DNA from: Trachelipus rathkii
Taxonomy: Eukaryota > Arthropoda > Malacostraca > Isopoda > Trachelipodidae
Reading direction: 5' to 3'
DNA length: 37,295 bases
NCBI GenBank assembly: GCA_015478945.1
Contig: JABUQX010131236.1
Location: forward strand, 1-37,295
Below are positions 1 to 11,239 of the stretch, in pieces. Numbering within the stretch: position 1 is the stretch's first letter; each line of letters opens with the position of its first letter. The notes under the pieces were generated by a model. That model did no database searches. It was not told the origin of the DNA and was given only the letters and a program-made list of their open reading frames with translations. The position numbers and the translations under genes are program-made.

Positions 1-128
1 CTATTAGAGAGAGAGAGAGAGAGAGGAGAGGAGAAGAGAAGAGAGAGAGGAGAGAGAGAGAGAGCGAGAAGAGAGAGAGAGAGAAGAGAGAGGAGAGAGG
101 AGAGAGAGAGAGAGGAGAGAGAGAGGAG

Positions 129-191
<63 letters not shown>

Positions 192-794
192 GGATGCATG
201 AAAGGAAGAGAGAGAAGAAGAGAGAGTGAGAGATGAGAGCGAGACGAGGCGAGAGAAAGCCGACTTCGATAGAGGACCGATAGAGAAACGAGATGAAGGA
301 GTAGGATTGAGAGAGGAGTCAGAGGAGGAGAGGAACGAAGGAAGAGAGAGAGAGGTACGCGAAGAAAGATATGAGAGTGACAGAGAGAGGAAGAATGAGC
401 AGTAGTAAGAGAAGAGATGCTAGAGAGTCGAGGAGATCACGCCATGAGATGAACGGAGACCGCGGAGGACTAGAGAAGTAAGGAGATCGTGGAACGAGCG
501 AGTCAGAGAGCAGACTAGAGAGATCTAGACAGACAGTGACGACGGAGAGATGACAGAGAGGAGCGACCGGAAGATGAACTACGAAGGTCTGTAAGTGACG
601 CATAGGATGCACGGAAGAGAGAGGTAGCAAACCTCGAGGAACAGAGCACCCATAGAAGAGCACAAGTGTCGAAGGAAGAGAGAGAGAGAGAGATACGAGA
701 GGAGAGAGAGAGAGAGAGAGGAGAGAGACGAGAGAGAGAAGAGAGAGAGAGAGAGAGGAGAGAGAGAGCAGAGAAGAGAGGAAGAGAGAGAGAG

Positions 795-856
<62 letters not shown>

Positions 857-901
857 AAGAGAGAGAGAGAGAGAGAGAGAGAAGAGAGAGAGAAGAGGAG
901 A

Positions 902-941
<40 letters not shown>
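1..941. repeat. (GA)n microsatellite with degraded middle
   Basis: Nearly pure GA/GGA purine repeat at about 1-185 and again at about 666-941. The central part (about 186-665) is still GA-rich but interrupted by many C, T and mixed bases. The apparent Arg/Glu-rich reading frame over 666-944 is only the repeat read in codons. The purines lie on the + strand throughout. The interrupted middle could be an aged repeat or sequencing noise. Confidence 0.97.
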
Positions 942-947
<6 letters not shown>

Positions 948-1009
948 TAGATCTTCTTGCTCTAGTATATTCGGAGAAGAAGAATGTCTACATGCTATGT
1001 AAAAAAGAA

Positions 1010-1083
1010 ATTTACTTTATATATATAATATATAATAGTATATATATAGTATAAATATATATATATATATATATATAATATAA
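1010..1083. repeat. (TA)n microsatellite
   Basis: Imperfect alternating TA tract with a few A/G interruptions. Confidence 0.9.
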
Positions 1084-3114
1084 TGCAATACCACAAAGCA
1101 CCCTATAGGGCTTGTCAATTAATTTATCTTGAGTATACTAAAAATCCACCATTTTGGCTTAGTCAAAAAAAAAATGATACAATGTTACCTATATAATCCT
1201 TTATATATACGGAAGCAAAACCATGCAACACACAATGCTCTTAATAAACTATATGTATCTTAAGAGTCACAACATATAGTCAGGCTCTAGCTAGAGAGAG
1301 ACAAGCTACTATAGGCGAAAATAAATAACCATGTGACATAAATTATCTCTAAGCCATTTGGACTTTCGTCTAAAACTAGAGTCCATGCGTGGTACTCAAT
1401 GTGATAGCCCAAGCCATCCATATATCCTAATCCACCCCTTTATAAGAATGTTGCAATTGAGTCACCACTCAAACGCTCAATCGATCCTGTGAGCAAATCA
1501 TTCCAAAATTTAAAGACACAACGCGCATCGACGTTTAAGGCTGAAAATGTAATAGGGTTAATTTCTTTATATATCAGTATGTGAGCTAATGTCTTTTATA
1601 ATATCATTAAAATTATATATGCATGTTGTTATGCTTAATATGATACCCTTCACTTCGGTAAATATGGTCTCCTTCTCGTATCTCGTTTCCAAAATATAAG
1701 GATACTTGAAATTAGGCTCTAACTCAACTTTATACCGCAAAGATTAATTTGTATGATGGTTCTCTTCATATGTATATTATCAATAGATGATAAAAATTTT
1801 GTAAGACCTAAGGTGATCATGTCCGGAGCCTCATCTGAGATACAATTCCTCTTTTATAATCAGAAAACATTCCTAAACATTCCTTAGCCTCTTCCTCGTA
1901 GTCTCTCCTATCCCCTTCTATCAAAACTTTTCGATCAATATCGAGAAATTCATTTCCCAATATTTATGTTCAGTCTGTAACTCTCAAGCAACTTGTCTAT
2001 TGTAGAACAGCAAGCACTCGCCTTCGTATTGTGAAAAGCTCTATCTTAACTTTTCTAAAAGTACTTTTATACTTTGTATTTAAGTATATGACAGGTTGTA
2101 CCCCTTCTATTTTATTTATACCAAACACTAATTTTTAGTCTGTCTCTATAAATATTAAATCAATATCTTCTACATTAGTTATGGCCTATTAACATTATTA
2201 GTCACTTATTTAATAGATAGTATTAACTCTTATTACTGAGTCCTTGTATGACCAAAAAAAGTTGACTTGCAAAATTCGAATATAATGCTCTTGCTAAACA
2301 CAATTGGTCGAAAAAATTTATTATTATGCGAGAACATCTTATTAGACTTAAAATATTAAATTATTACTTCTATGCTTCACAAAAACATACTTATGATTAG
2401 CGATACTAATTTTCATAATTAACTGACTTATAATCACACCACTAAATCCTTTTTCTTGGTCCAACAGACTCGAAGGCACAATCCCGATTCATATGCAATA
2501 GTTAAAAACTTTTATTTGAGTAACGAAGCTAGGTGAGAAGCTTACACTTGTTAACTATAAATATTCATTTGCGACCACTTCTCCTGTTTATCTGCCACAA
2601 GACATCGTAAAATCGCAAATAGAAGTTTATCAAGATAATTTTGAATCGGTATTAGGCATACCATCAGACCTGAGTGAGATTAAATTGAACTCACTACTTA
2701 CCCTATACTGAGAAGATGTGAAAAGATCAATTTTGGTATCATCAGGCTAGGAACTTAGTTTGGAATTCAACTTATTGATTCACCTAATCACATAGTCCCC
2801 CCCCTTTACAGAAACATTGCCATTTAAGTCCCCCTGGTCTACCAATCATTTCAATATATACTGGACAGAAACAACAGTGGCCCCAGCATGAACAGCCTGT
2901 GGGACAGCCGACCTCCCACTCCCCCCTTCACCAAAGATATTTCCCTGATGACGGTCTATTCCCATTTAGTTGGTGCATAGTGATGGGCTAAATGCCCGCG
3001 GCCACTTAGATCCAATTACGTGCAAAATGCCGCTGGGTGAGGCTCATGGTTATCCTGGGTCATACTTGTCCTAATTTGGGGCAATTTTAGAGGGCATCTT
3101 TATACTTTTTATAT
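1084..3114. other. A+T-rich interval, no gene seen
   Basis: No long frame or recognisable motif on either strand. About 2790-3080 is richer in G+C and has short C runs near 2797-2804 and 2925-2930, but I could not assign it to a gene or an element. Confidence 0.6.
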
Positions 3115-3300
3115 TATTTATATTATAATATGACTATGTTAACAAATAGTATAATAATAATATTATCACTATATTATTATATATTATATATATATATATA
3201 TATTATATTATTATATATAGGGCTACTCATTCAGGCTTCGTACATCACCGCACCTATATATTTCAATATATATACATTTACATATATATATATATGTAGT
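3115..3300. repeat. TA/ATT-rich simple repeat cluster
   Basis: Clustered (TA)n and (TTA)-like low-complexity DNA, purest near 3180-3215 and 3278-3298, with a short non-repeat stretch between them. Confidence 0.8.
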
Positions 3301-3582
3301 ATAATATAGTTCAATTATTAATTATTAATGTTGATAGTGTATCATTTTTGATTATATAAAGCTATGGATATCTTCAATCGTATGAAAGTATTGGTTGTGG
3401 GTGAGAAATGGCAGGTGGGGGGGGGGAAAGAGAGAAACAGCTAAAAGGCTCAGAGGGGCAGCAGAGTAACCAGGATCTTAAGGCCTATTAGCTGCCTTTA
3501 AGCATAATCAGAATACAACTTTCAGTGTGGCAAATTTTTTTCAGAATTTCCTATTCTAGATATGAGCCAATAAATACCAAGA

Positions 3583-3700
3583 GGGGCTGCGGAGTCGGTA
3601 GTCGTAGTGCAATTTTCCTGGAGGTGAGAGGGTAGAAAAAACTCTGTTGCAAGTGGAGTCAAAGGTCGGAAGTCAGTGTCAATGAAAATTTTTTTTTTTT
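3583..3700 (+). mobile_element. hAT-like transposon end (subterminal fragment)
   Basis: Starts with GGGGCTGCGGAGTCGG. It continues with recurring GGAGT/GTCGG/GTGGAGTC words, including one around 3655, and then A+T-rich sequence. Repeated GGAGTCGG words near an end are, as I recall, typical of subterminal regions of many invertebrate hAT elements and their MITEs. No transposase frame and no matching opposite end was found, so this is called a fragment. The family call rests on memory of the motif pattern. Confidence 0.4.
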
Positions 3701-5029
3701 ATTTTGGCCTTCATGACGCAAGTTAATTGTTTAAATTAACTGTAATCCATCTTTCATATTTTCCCTCCTTTCTAATTTAAATCTCCCGTTTAGAATTTAA
3801 AACGTTAGGTGGGTGGTTTTTTGTTAGTGTTTGGCAGGAGACCGTATTTTCTTCATCGGCCATTTTGTGATAAAGAAACAATTTTATTTAACGGTCTAAA
3901 CTAATATTTACCAAAACGTAAGTTTTGCAAACATCTCTTTTAAAAGTTTTAATATTTTTATTTTAATATTAAGTTTCATTTTTTTTAATTTTCCTTTTTT
4001 TTTAATATTTCTTTAAGTATATTGTTTTACCGCGACATTTTTTTCTTTTTTTCCTAACTGACTAGCTGTAACTTTCACTTTCTTCTGCTTCTTTGAACAA
4101 TGTTTTATGTCAATTAATATTTTTGGTGTTTGGAGTTTACTTTGCCTATTAAGTTTTTATTTAATAATATTTCTTTATTATTAAAGTTTGTTTATTTTGA
4201 TCGTCCAACTTAATGATTTATAAAATAGCAGAATTAGCATTTTTTTATATTTTTAAAAAGGCCGTTAATTTGGAAATATTTTTGTGTTAAGTATTTCCAA
4301 TCCCTTTGTTTGAAAATGTTCGTTTAAGTTTTAATATTTTTTAAATTAAAATATATCTTTAAAAAAGCTGCTTCGAGTACATTAGATTACAAAAAATAGG
4401 TTTTAGAATCGTCGACCGACCGCACGACATTTTTATAATATTATTCTGCGACATATACTGAGAATTATGAGTACTAATATTTATTGAAGAGTGGAAAACA
4501 TTTGGTCCAGAAACACATTTCTTAAAAGGAGAAGTCATTTGTGGAGAGCTTTTGACGAATTACTTTTCGGTTGACTTGCGTCGTATATAAAGTAGGCTTG
4601 AAATTTCCGCGGGCCTTTTTGTCAATTTTTGTCCGTGCATGAAGGTTGTGTTGAACCTCTTAAGGATTATTATTTGTTGTGACTCTTTCACTGGAACCAG
4701 AATGATGTGTATTGGTTCTTAAAGTTATTTGTTTAGAACTTTCATTCATTTTTTTTTTATCAAATGTGTCATTAGGCCATAAAGACAATTATATTTTTTA
4801 TTATTATTGTAAGTTTGACCTCAGATGATGATTTTTTTACATTTGATTGAAGTTGATGGATTTTCTATGTTTTAGGGTATATTTATTTCCCTTGATTCTC
4901 GCGGTGAGTGGCAGTGATTAATCAAATATTTTTTTTTTTTTTTTTTTTTTTTTAATTTTTTTTTTTTTTTTTGTTTTTTTGTCGTTAAAGATCTTGATAT
5001 TGATAAATTTATTTAAAGTTTAAAATCTT
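3701..5029. other. A+T-rich interval with poly-T and a TATA-like site
   Basis: No coding frame is supported. A TATATAAAG box-like word lies at 4584-4592, about 1.67 kb before the gag start of the BEL/Pao element. It could belong to that element's 5' LTR or be chance in A+T-rich DNA. No LTR boundary could be drawn because I found no matching copy downstream of 12446. Confidence 0.5.
4928..4980. repeat. Poly-T tract
   Basis: Long T run broken by AA and G. Confidence 0.95.
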
Positions 5030-5070
5030 GTTTACGATAAATAATTTTTTTATTACAGTATTTGTGTTTC

Positions 5071-5111
<41 letters not shown>

Positions 5112-5219
5112 TTCCTCGCATGAAAAGGGGTATTTATATTTTCTTCGACCAGAATACTCCTCCGCCTTATATTTTCTAGGTCTGGACGATGGGGCGTGAT
5201 ATGGTAGAATGCTGATTTT
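5030..5219 (+). repeat. Leader-like duplication, copy A
   Basis: Copy A of a segment repeated at 5467-5650, about 435 bp apart. Each copy begins with GTTTACGA, runs into a (TTA)n tract and then a shared downstream part. A 35-base stretch (5146-5180 here, 5577-5611 in copy B) is identical, and the flanking bases match well. It may be part of the 5' region of the BEL/Pao element. Confidence 0.9.
5074..5112. repeat. (TTA)n microsatellite
   Basis: About 13 TTA units inside duplication copy A. Confidence 0.95.
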
Positions 5220-5320
5220 CTGACTTGAAGAAGGATCTATTGGTCCCCTTTGTATTTCCCTGTTGTTGGTGAATGGCTGTCCGGATCAAAAGAAGGATCT
5301 TTTAGTCCCTTTGGTGGGTA
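5220..5320 (+). repeat. 62-bp spaced short repeat
   Basis: The phrase AAGAAGGATCT followed by a GTCCC(C)TTTG-like tail occurs near 5227 and again near 5289. A shorter echo lies near 5692 within the same leader region. Local tandem duplication is the simplest reading. Confidence 0.6.
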
Positions 5321-5466
5321 ATATTCAGTTGAATATCCTTTTATTTAATATATTTTTTATTGTTCCCTTTTCTTTTTTTTTTCCACTGAAAGGTTCATGT
5401 TTATATTTTGTAATGAATTTTCAAATCAAGATGATATTGATTAATGTAGTTAATGTTTAAATTTAG

Positions 5467-5499
5467 GTTTACGACTTTTTTCCTTTATTAGTGTATTTC

Positions 5500-5543
<44 letters not shown>

Positions 5544-5650
5544 TTCCTCGCATGCCAAGGGTATTTACATTTTATTCGACCAGAATACTCCTCCGCCTTA
5601 TATTTTCTAGGTTGGACGAAGGGGCGTGTTATGGTAGAGCATTCTGATTA
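5467..5650 (+). repeat. Leader-like duplication, copy B
   Basis: Second copy of the 5030-5219 segment, with the same order of GTTTACG, (TTA)n and the identical 35-base block at 5577-5611. Small indels and substitutions distinguish it from copy A. Confidence 0.9.
5500..5543. repeat. (TTA)n microsatellite
   Basis: About 14 TTA/ATT units inside duplication copy B. Confidence 0.95.
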
Positions 5651-5857
5651 GAAGTTCCTTTTATTTCAATCCTCAAAGAAGTTCCATTTACAAGAAGAAG
5701 GATCCCTTTTCTGTTGAAGACCTTCATTTATTTCCAAATCTGGATCTTAAATTGGTACTGTTAATAAATTTAATCTTTTTTATTTTTTTTAATATCCTGG
5801 TTAAGACAACATTTAAATTTTTAACTGCATTTTTTTAAATACTTGTGCTCCAAAATA

Positions 5858-6005
5858 TTATTGAAAAACTGGCTGAAGAAAACGGGCATTTTATTTTATC
5901 TTTTTATTCTTTAAATTTTGATTTGATTTTTTGGTAATTATTGAAAAAACTGGCTGAAGAAGACGGGCTTTTTTTTATTCTTTAAATTTTTATTTTTATT
6001 TTGAT
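5858..6005 (+). repeat. ~80-bp tandem duplication
   Basis: Two adjacent copies, starting near 5858 and 5938. Each contains TATTGAAAAA, CTGGCTGAAGAA, ACGGGC and a T-rich tail. They lie just upstream of gag and may belong to the element's untranslated leader. Confidence 0.85.
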
Positions 6006-6258
6006 AAAATGTGTTAGGTCTCGTGCATTTATATTTCCGTGATCAAGAACATTTTTTATTTAACACATTTTTATTGGCGCTCCAATGTTTATAAAAACTC
6101 ATATTTATGCCAGATATTTCTTCTTTTTTTTCCGGGAGCTTGAAGATATTTTTGACTTTATAAATAAAGTATAAAATATCCAGAGTATTAAAAATTGTCT
6201 TACCCAGGTGGTAGTTTAAGTTATTTTTTATATTTTAATAATAAATTTCATATTAATA

Positions 6259-7200
6259 ATGGATTCAAATGGTGAACAAATATAGACCACCCCGCAAAAT
6301 GAGTTAACATTAGAAAGTAGTCCAGAACTGCAAGGAGCTAAATTGAATAGGAAAAGGATAAGAAATAGACAAACGAGACTATGCAATGAAATAAACGTCA
6401 CAACTGGTCAAGTGACACTGGACTTTGATTTATTATCTGCGAAATTAAACTCCTTATTAACCCTTAAAGAGGAGTTAATCAAGGCTGATGACTTTGTTCA
6501 AAGTTTTTTAACTGGTGAGGAATATTTAAGGGATGATGAACAAGCTTATGATAGAATTTCGCTTATTGATGAGTGTATTAACAAAATACAAATGCTTGTC
6601 AAAAATAATAATAAAGACATGTCCCCACTCAATAAAAACAGTCATGAACACAAAGAGCGTGAGCCAGAGTTATTTAAAGCTCCTACTAGAACCCTTCCTA
6701 CATTTAGTGGTGATGTTTTACAATTTGACCATTTTTACGAGGTTTTCAAGGCTAATGTAGAAAGCCGTAATTATTTAAATGCAGCAAAGTTAGAAGCTCT
6801 CTTAGGGTGTCTTAAGGGTGTAGCATTAACGTTGGTGTCAGGTTATGCCTTGAGGGGGGATAATTATCCCATAGTAATGGAGACTTTGAAGGAAAATTTT
6901 GGTAATAAACATAAATTAATACAAACTCTAATCTTAAAGCTTATAAATATTAAAGTACCTAGATACAATTTTAATGACATGTTTAAGTTTAAGGCAGAGA
7001 TTACATGCTGTGTTGAGAGTTTAAAGACACAAGAATTAATAAATAGTTGCAAAAGTTGCTCCATCATTATCTGATTGTCTATATTGGATGTATTTTGGAC
7101 AGAAGAAATTATTTCCTGAATTTAGATAAATTACCATGGGATAATCAGAAGAGTAATTGGGATAAGGTAGAGATATTATTTTTTAGCAATATTAAATTCT
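6259..7200 (+). pseudogene. gag: BEL/Pao gag (DUF1759-like), open for most of its length
   Basis: Gag is the structural protein that packages retrotransposon RNA in cytoplasmic particles. The likely ATG is at 6259, but codon 9 is a TAG (6283-6285). After it the frame stays open to a stop at 7072-7074, about 262 codons. A start at 6343 would be a TTG and is unlikely. The N-terminal part is charged and helix-like. The second half contains LPTFSGDVLQFDHFYEVFKA, then LLGCLKGVALTLVSGYALRG and VMETLKENFG, which are the hallmark stretches of the DUF1759 family. Similarity continues in another frame for a short way past 7074, so the stop there follows a frameshift. Upstream lies a repeat-rich leader and downstream the zinc knuckles. 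The family call is secure; the exact end is not. Confidence 0.92.
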
Positions 7201-7754
7201 GACCTAGTTTGTTAATATAATTTATGAGGTATTCTTCTGGGCCTCATAAGGACCTGACGCGTAACAATGGATTAAATCTAAAAATAAGCAAACAATAATT
7301 ATGAATATAATAATATGAATATATAAGAGTCTAAACTTTAAATACTAAGCAGGTAATAGTACTTTTAATAATATTCCCCAAAAGGATTCGTATAGGAAGA
7401 AATCATATTCACGGTAGTTTTTAACCACACGTACTCAGGTCGTGCTGCGACGGATACGGACCACTAGCAACTTAATAAAGGCAACGTCCTCGACGCCTCT
7501 TTCTCGTCTTTCAAACAGACAGAAGCCGCCCTGTCTCTACCAACACGCGATGCACCAAATTAAGCAATATCGCCAGCACGAGTAGGGCTTCTACCTAGCT
7601 TGTACAGTACAGAGGCCAGCGTACAATCTTCCAATTTTAAAACCCTCTTCTTCATGATTTAAAACCCAAAATCCTTTATAGCTTTCGTTAAACCGCCTTT
7701 TCAAGACGTACCCAAAGCTATGAAAACAGGAAATAACTTGTTTAGATTTTGGCA
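7201..7754 (+). other. Degenerate gag linker or small insertion
   Basis: No readable domain. The distance between the DUF1759-like part and the zinc knuckles (about 550 bp) is close to what a normal gag linker would take, so this may be strongly decayed gag. However, about 7390-7740 is clearly richer in G+C than its surroundings and has no long open frame, so a small foreign insertion is an alternative. Confidence 0.4.
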
Positions 7755-7976
7755 AATGCGATTATAGGACCATATATCTTAATAATTGCCATGTCATTAA
7801 TAAAATAGAGCATATGATTGTTTTATAAAAACAAAAAATCTTTGTTGTTTCAATTGTTGTCTAGCAACCATCTTTCTGAAGAATGCACTTCACAAAAGGT
7901 GTGCTATATATGTAAAGAAAGGGGGCATCACACTTCCATTTGTTCTAAAAACTCCTTCCAATCCCAATAACATGGA
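7755..7976 (+). pseudogene. gag: BEL/Pao nucleocapsid zinc-knuckle region
   Basis: The clearest knuckle is at 7902-7943 and reads CYICKERGHHTSIC: Cys-x2-Cys-x4-His-x4-Cys, an intact CCHC nucleic-acid-binding knuckle. Just before it, around 7845-7890, are remnants of a second Cys-rich knuckle (CCFNC, then His and Cys residues) broken by frame changes. A third possible one (an NCH stretch) lies near 7780. Several spaced knuckles at the gag end are typical of BEL/Pao. A stop (TAA) follows at 7968-7970 in the frame of the last knuckle. Confidence 0.85.
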
Positions 7977-8740
7977 AAATCCAACCACCAACCAAGTGGG
8001 TACTTTTTTAACAAGTAGTAAAGGGGTTGCTCTTCCTCTAGCAAGTTTGTCAATTTATAAGGGTAATATGTTTGTTCCTGTTTTGCAACCTGTTTGATAT
8101 TCATGCACCGTCAAAGGAACGTTTAGTTGAGTAGGTCATTAGCGTGTTTTTTTAAATTGTGTCACGCCCATTGTAATAGCCTAAAATGGTCTATTAATGG
8201 TATTAATACTCAAGGTGTGAATAAGTTATATTAATGAAAAAAAAAAAATTTGGTTTTTAATTTTTAATCTAGAAGGTATGGACAGAGAACGGGCAAATAG
8301 CAGGATCTTAACTTGCTGCAGTAGTGTAGACGTGAACTGACCAAATTCTATATTTAATCCCAGGTTTACGAGCTTCAGACTACGAGCATTTTGTGAGAAA
8401 ATGTAATGTAGCTCTTAGCTAATTTTCCCATGGCAAAGAATGAATTATGTGAAAGATAGGGTCTTTTTAATAGGTTCCTGACGAGTTTGCACCACAATTT
8501 CCTTAGAGGATATATAGAAAATGCTTATGGGTATTAATTTAATGAATACTAAACAGTAGGTAGTGATTTGGAGGGGTTTACAAATCTTCCCATTTTGCTC
8601 GTCTCAACAATACAAATTCAACAGTGTACAAGTGAACTTTTCAACCTTTTAAAGGTATGATTTATTGGATTTGTTTAGGAGGAGAATGTTGTTCAGGGTA
8701 GCAAAATGTTGTTTAGTCAATTTATGTGTAACAGAAAGAA
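7977..8740 (+). pseudogene. pol: BEL/Pao protease-like region, degenerate
   Basis: After the knuckle frame stops, the same frame continues with GVALPLASLSIYKGNMFVPV at about 8019-8078. This resembles the first strand of the retropepsin-like domain that begins BEL/Pao pol, and it ends at a stop near 8093. Weaker matches follow: a GINTQGVNKLY stretch near 8197-8229 and a VSTIQIQQCTSELFNLL stretch near 8603-8655 that fits the protease-to-reverse-transcriptase linker. The catalytic Asp region is not readable. The protease would cleave the Gag-Pol polyprotein in an active element. Confidence 0.6.
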
Positions 8741-8774
8741 GTTCAAATGATTCTAAGGTTTGATAATCCCTTCA

Positions 8775-9580
8775 ATCCAGTTGCTCGCCTACCTACCCAC
8801 CATGAGACTTCCTCACCCTCCATTACAAAATCTCATATTAACTCCCACCTAAACAATATTCCTACCACTACCTCTCAATCATGCCTCGTCCCCTACCCAC
8901 CTGACTTCTCACCGCCTTGGCACGTCAGTCCCTGTTAACGACACTTAACAACATCCCTCGTAATTGTCCTTCTCAATCCCAAGTGCCTCCACCGTGACTA
9001 ACACCTCTGGGTGCTCCGCCGACCACTCCATCCACCCTTACAAGGGGTTCCTGTTAGAACACGACCCATCAATATTCCTTCTACCTGTCAAGTTCCATGC
9101 ATCTCCCCCTACACCCTTATCCTCACGCCTCTCGTCTATCGAATCCTTGTTAACATACAAGCTTGACAAAAGAATTCCCTAACCTCCGATCGCAGTCCCT
9201 CTCCCCTAACAATTGTCCGTCCTCACCCGCTCATAGCAGACATATGCTAACAGAGACTAGCAATCCTTGTAAAAATCACACTTGAGCAACCATTCCGTAA
9301 AATCTCCGCAATCTCAATCCATACACCTCTTCTCCACTACCGCTACACGTGCCTACACCTCCCGCATCGCGCCGTCGGCTAGATTCCTTCACCCTCTAAA
9401 ACCTCCTTTGTTAACACAACCTAACATATTCCTACTATGCTCTCAATTCCATGCTGCTCGACACTCGCCCTTACAACACACCACACTTCTTCACGCAGAC
9501 TCAGCGCCAACTATCCCTGTTGACAACCTTAAAAATACTTCCTATCCATCTCAATCCAATACCTCTCCAATTACATAACT
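8775..9580 (+). repeat. C-rich, G-poor block interrupting pol
   Basis: Strong strand bias: for example, 8821-8880 contains no G at all and 9301-9360 only four. GTTAACA/GTTGACAA-like words followed by AATATTCCT- or CTCAATCC-like words recur near 8932, 9051, 9147, 9407 and 9517. This suggests a degenerate tandem structure with a unit of about 100-120 bp. Ser/Thr/Pro-rich open stretches here follow from the composition and match no pol domain. The block sits where intact BEL/Pao elements need only a short linker between protease and reverse transcriptase, so it is probably an insertion or repeat expansion. Confidence 0.65.
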
Positions 9581-9639
9581 AATGCGTTGTCGACGGCCTC
9601 GAATATACCGATGTTTGAATCTTTTAAATAATGGCATAT

Positions 9640-11165
9640 CCCATCCTCATGATGAATCTTATTCGCTCTGGGTAAATGTCATTTTTACTTCTTATTCCCT
9701 CATGTTGAAGATTATATCTGCTTAATTAGGCCAAGGACTAATTTAGGAGGAAGTTTGAATATTTCTAGATATAAACAAATTTAAATAAATTGGTTGAATT
9801 AACTCACATAGGTATATTACCAAAAGAAAGTTTTACTGAAAATGAATGCTCCACTTTATTGGCCTCAAGAACAAATTTTACGTTTTGAAGAATAATGGTC
9901 GGTATAAATAGTCTCACGTCCCTTGGGCGTGTTAACCATGCACCCCCTCCTATCTGCCTTCTCCTGATAAGTTATTCCCATTAGACCAAGATAGTAGGGC
10001 TATAGTAGGTGTTTGAAGAAATTGAGGTCACCACCTGATCTTTTAAAACAATCATATTCAAAGAAGTGATAGAAGAGATTCAAAATTTGGGGAAAAGCAC
10101 GAAGGATTTTTGTTATAAGTAAAAAAAAGACCCGTGATTCTCTTCTCTCCCTAACTTAGTTGATACTTTTATCAATCGCTTATCTACCACTTCACCCCGA
10201 TCTTATCTGCTCTTACCTCGCTGATTCCACTCACCATGGTTAATCTTAAAAATTCCTTACAAACCACAGCTTTAAAGGAATCGTTATTGTGATTTGCTGC
10301 TCAGGGTCTCCTAGCCTGAATAATTGCTTAAATTCAGGTCCCTCTCTTATGACAGATTTAGGTAAATTATTATTACATTTTCGCAGTGAAGATCTTATGC
10401 TTCATTCTGCAGATATTTGAAGAAAGCATTTTTAGCAATAAGGTTAGATGAGAAGGATACGGTGACTCTTAACAGAGTATTTTGTTAAATGGTTAAAGAG
10501 AGATTTCCAGGAGAATCCTAATAGTCCACTCATGGCTTATCGTTTCTAATAAATCTTGTTTCTTTGGGTCGGGCAGGCGCAACCTGGCAGTCCCTTTACC
10601 TATTAGCAGCTATGTCTTAATCATCATGTGTTATATTGTTACTTAAATAAAAGTAAACTCATATTTTTGGTACTTATTCAACTTTGCCAATTTAATTAAG
10701 TAAATATGTTCTTTAATGATTATGCATAATAAAAAATATTTTGTGATATTTAAATATTAAAATGTTGAAGGTAGTTCTGAATCTTCGAGAATGGTCTTCT
10801 AATTTCCCTTAAGTGGCAGAACCGACACTATTTTGAAAATTGAATAAAGTATAAGAAGTGAAGGTTCTACTAGTTAAAAAGTCCTTAGGTTTAATAGAAT
10901 GGAACATGTAAGCAGGTGATATGAATAACTTCTTACCGCTGACGTTACCGCGGTTAAAGAGGTGGAAGGAATTTGGCTCAATGAACAAGGAGCGCAAAAT
11001 ACTTAAGCGAAAGTGGCTCTGTGTTTGACACCTTTGGGAATTGTTATCTAATTCCCCTGTTATTATTAGAGAGGTTAAGGTGTTATTACAAAAAAATTAT
11101 GGAAGAGTAAATATCAATGGGATCAACCTATTGCTGAAGAATTTTGTAAGGAGTGGGAGTTCAGA
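9640..11165 (+). pseudogene. pol: BEL/Pao reverse transcriptase, frameshifted
   Basis: The reverse transcriptase copies element RNA into DNA. The first clear piece is NGRYK at 9894-9908, then a helix-like stretch ending VIEEIQNLG near 10070-10095. The longest open piece is 10301-10417 (39 codons, ending at TGA 10418) with SGSPSLNNCLNSGPSLMTD and LGKLLLHFRSEDLMLHSADI. Just past that stop, in another frame, comes KAFLAIRLDEKD, the block-A palm region. A SPLMAYRF stretch lies near 10526-10549 and an LLAAM-like stretch near 10606. The catalytic Asp pair expected after 10640 is not readable. Further remnants are NLREWSSNF near 10781, KSLGLIEWNM near 10878, and a connection-like stretch (VKVLLQK, then WDQPIAEEFCKEW) around 11060-11160. 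Most breaks look like 1-2 base indels. Confidence 0.88.
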
Positions 11166-11239
11166 TTTTCTCTTCAGTTAACGTATTGTCAATGCTTTAC
11201 AAATACGCGCTGCACCACGTCAGTTAATATTTTCTTATT

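Noticed and set aside
666..944. Arg/Glu-rich + strand frame and a matching Ser/Leu-rich minus frame at 319-663
   Set aside because: Both are GA repeats read as codons; no start context or non-repeat content.
6071..6084. Primer-binding site candidate (TTGGCGCTCC) upstream of gag
   Set aside because: I could not match it to a known arthropod tRNA 3' end, and a similar GTGCTCCAA phrase at about 5845 suggests a local repeat.
6343..6345. TTG as the gag start
   Set aside because: Similarity and the open frame extend upstream to 6286, and an in-frame ATG exists at 6259 before the single stop.
8747..9578. Three Ser/Thr/Pro-rich + strand frames as a gene
   Set aside because: They follow from the C-rich, G-poor composition, are broken by stops, and match no domain.
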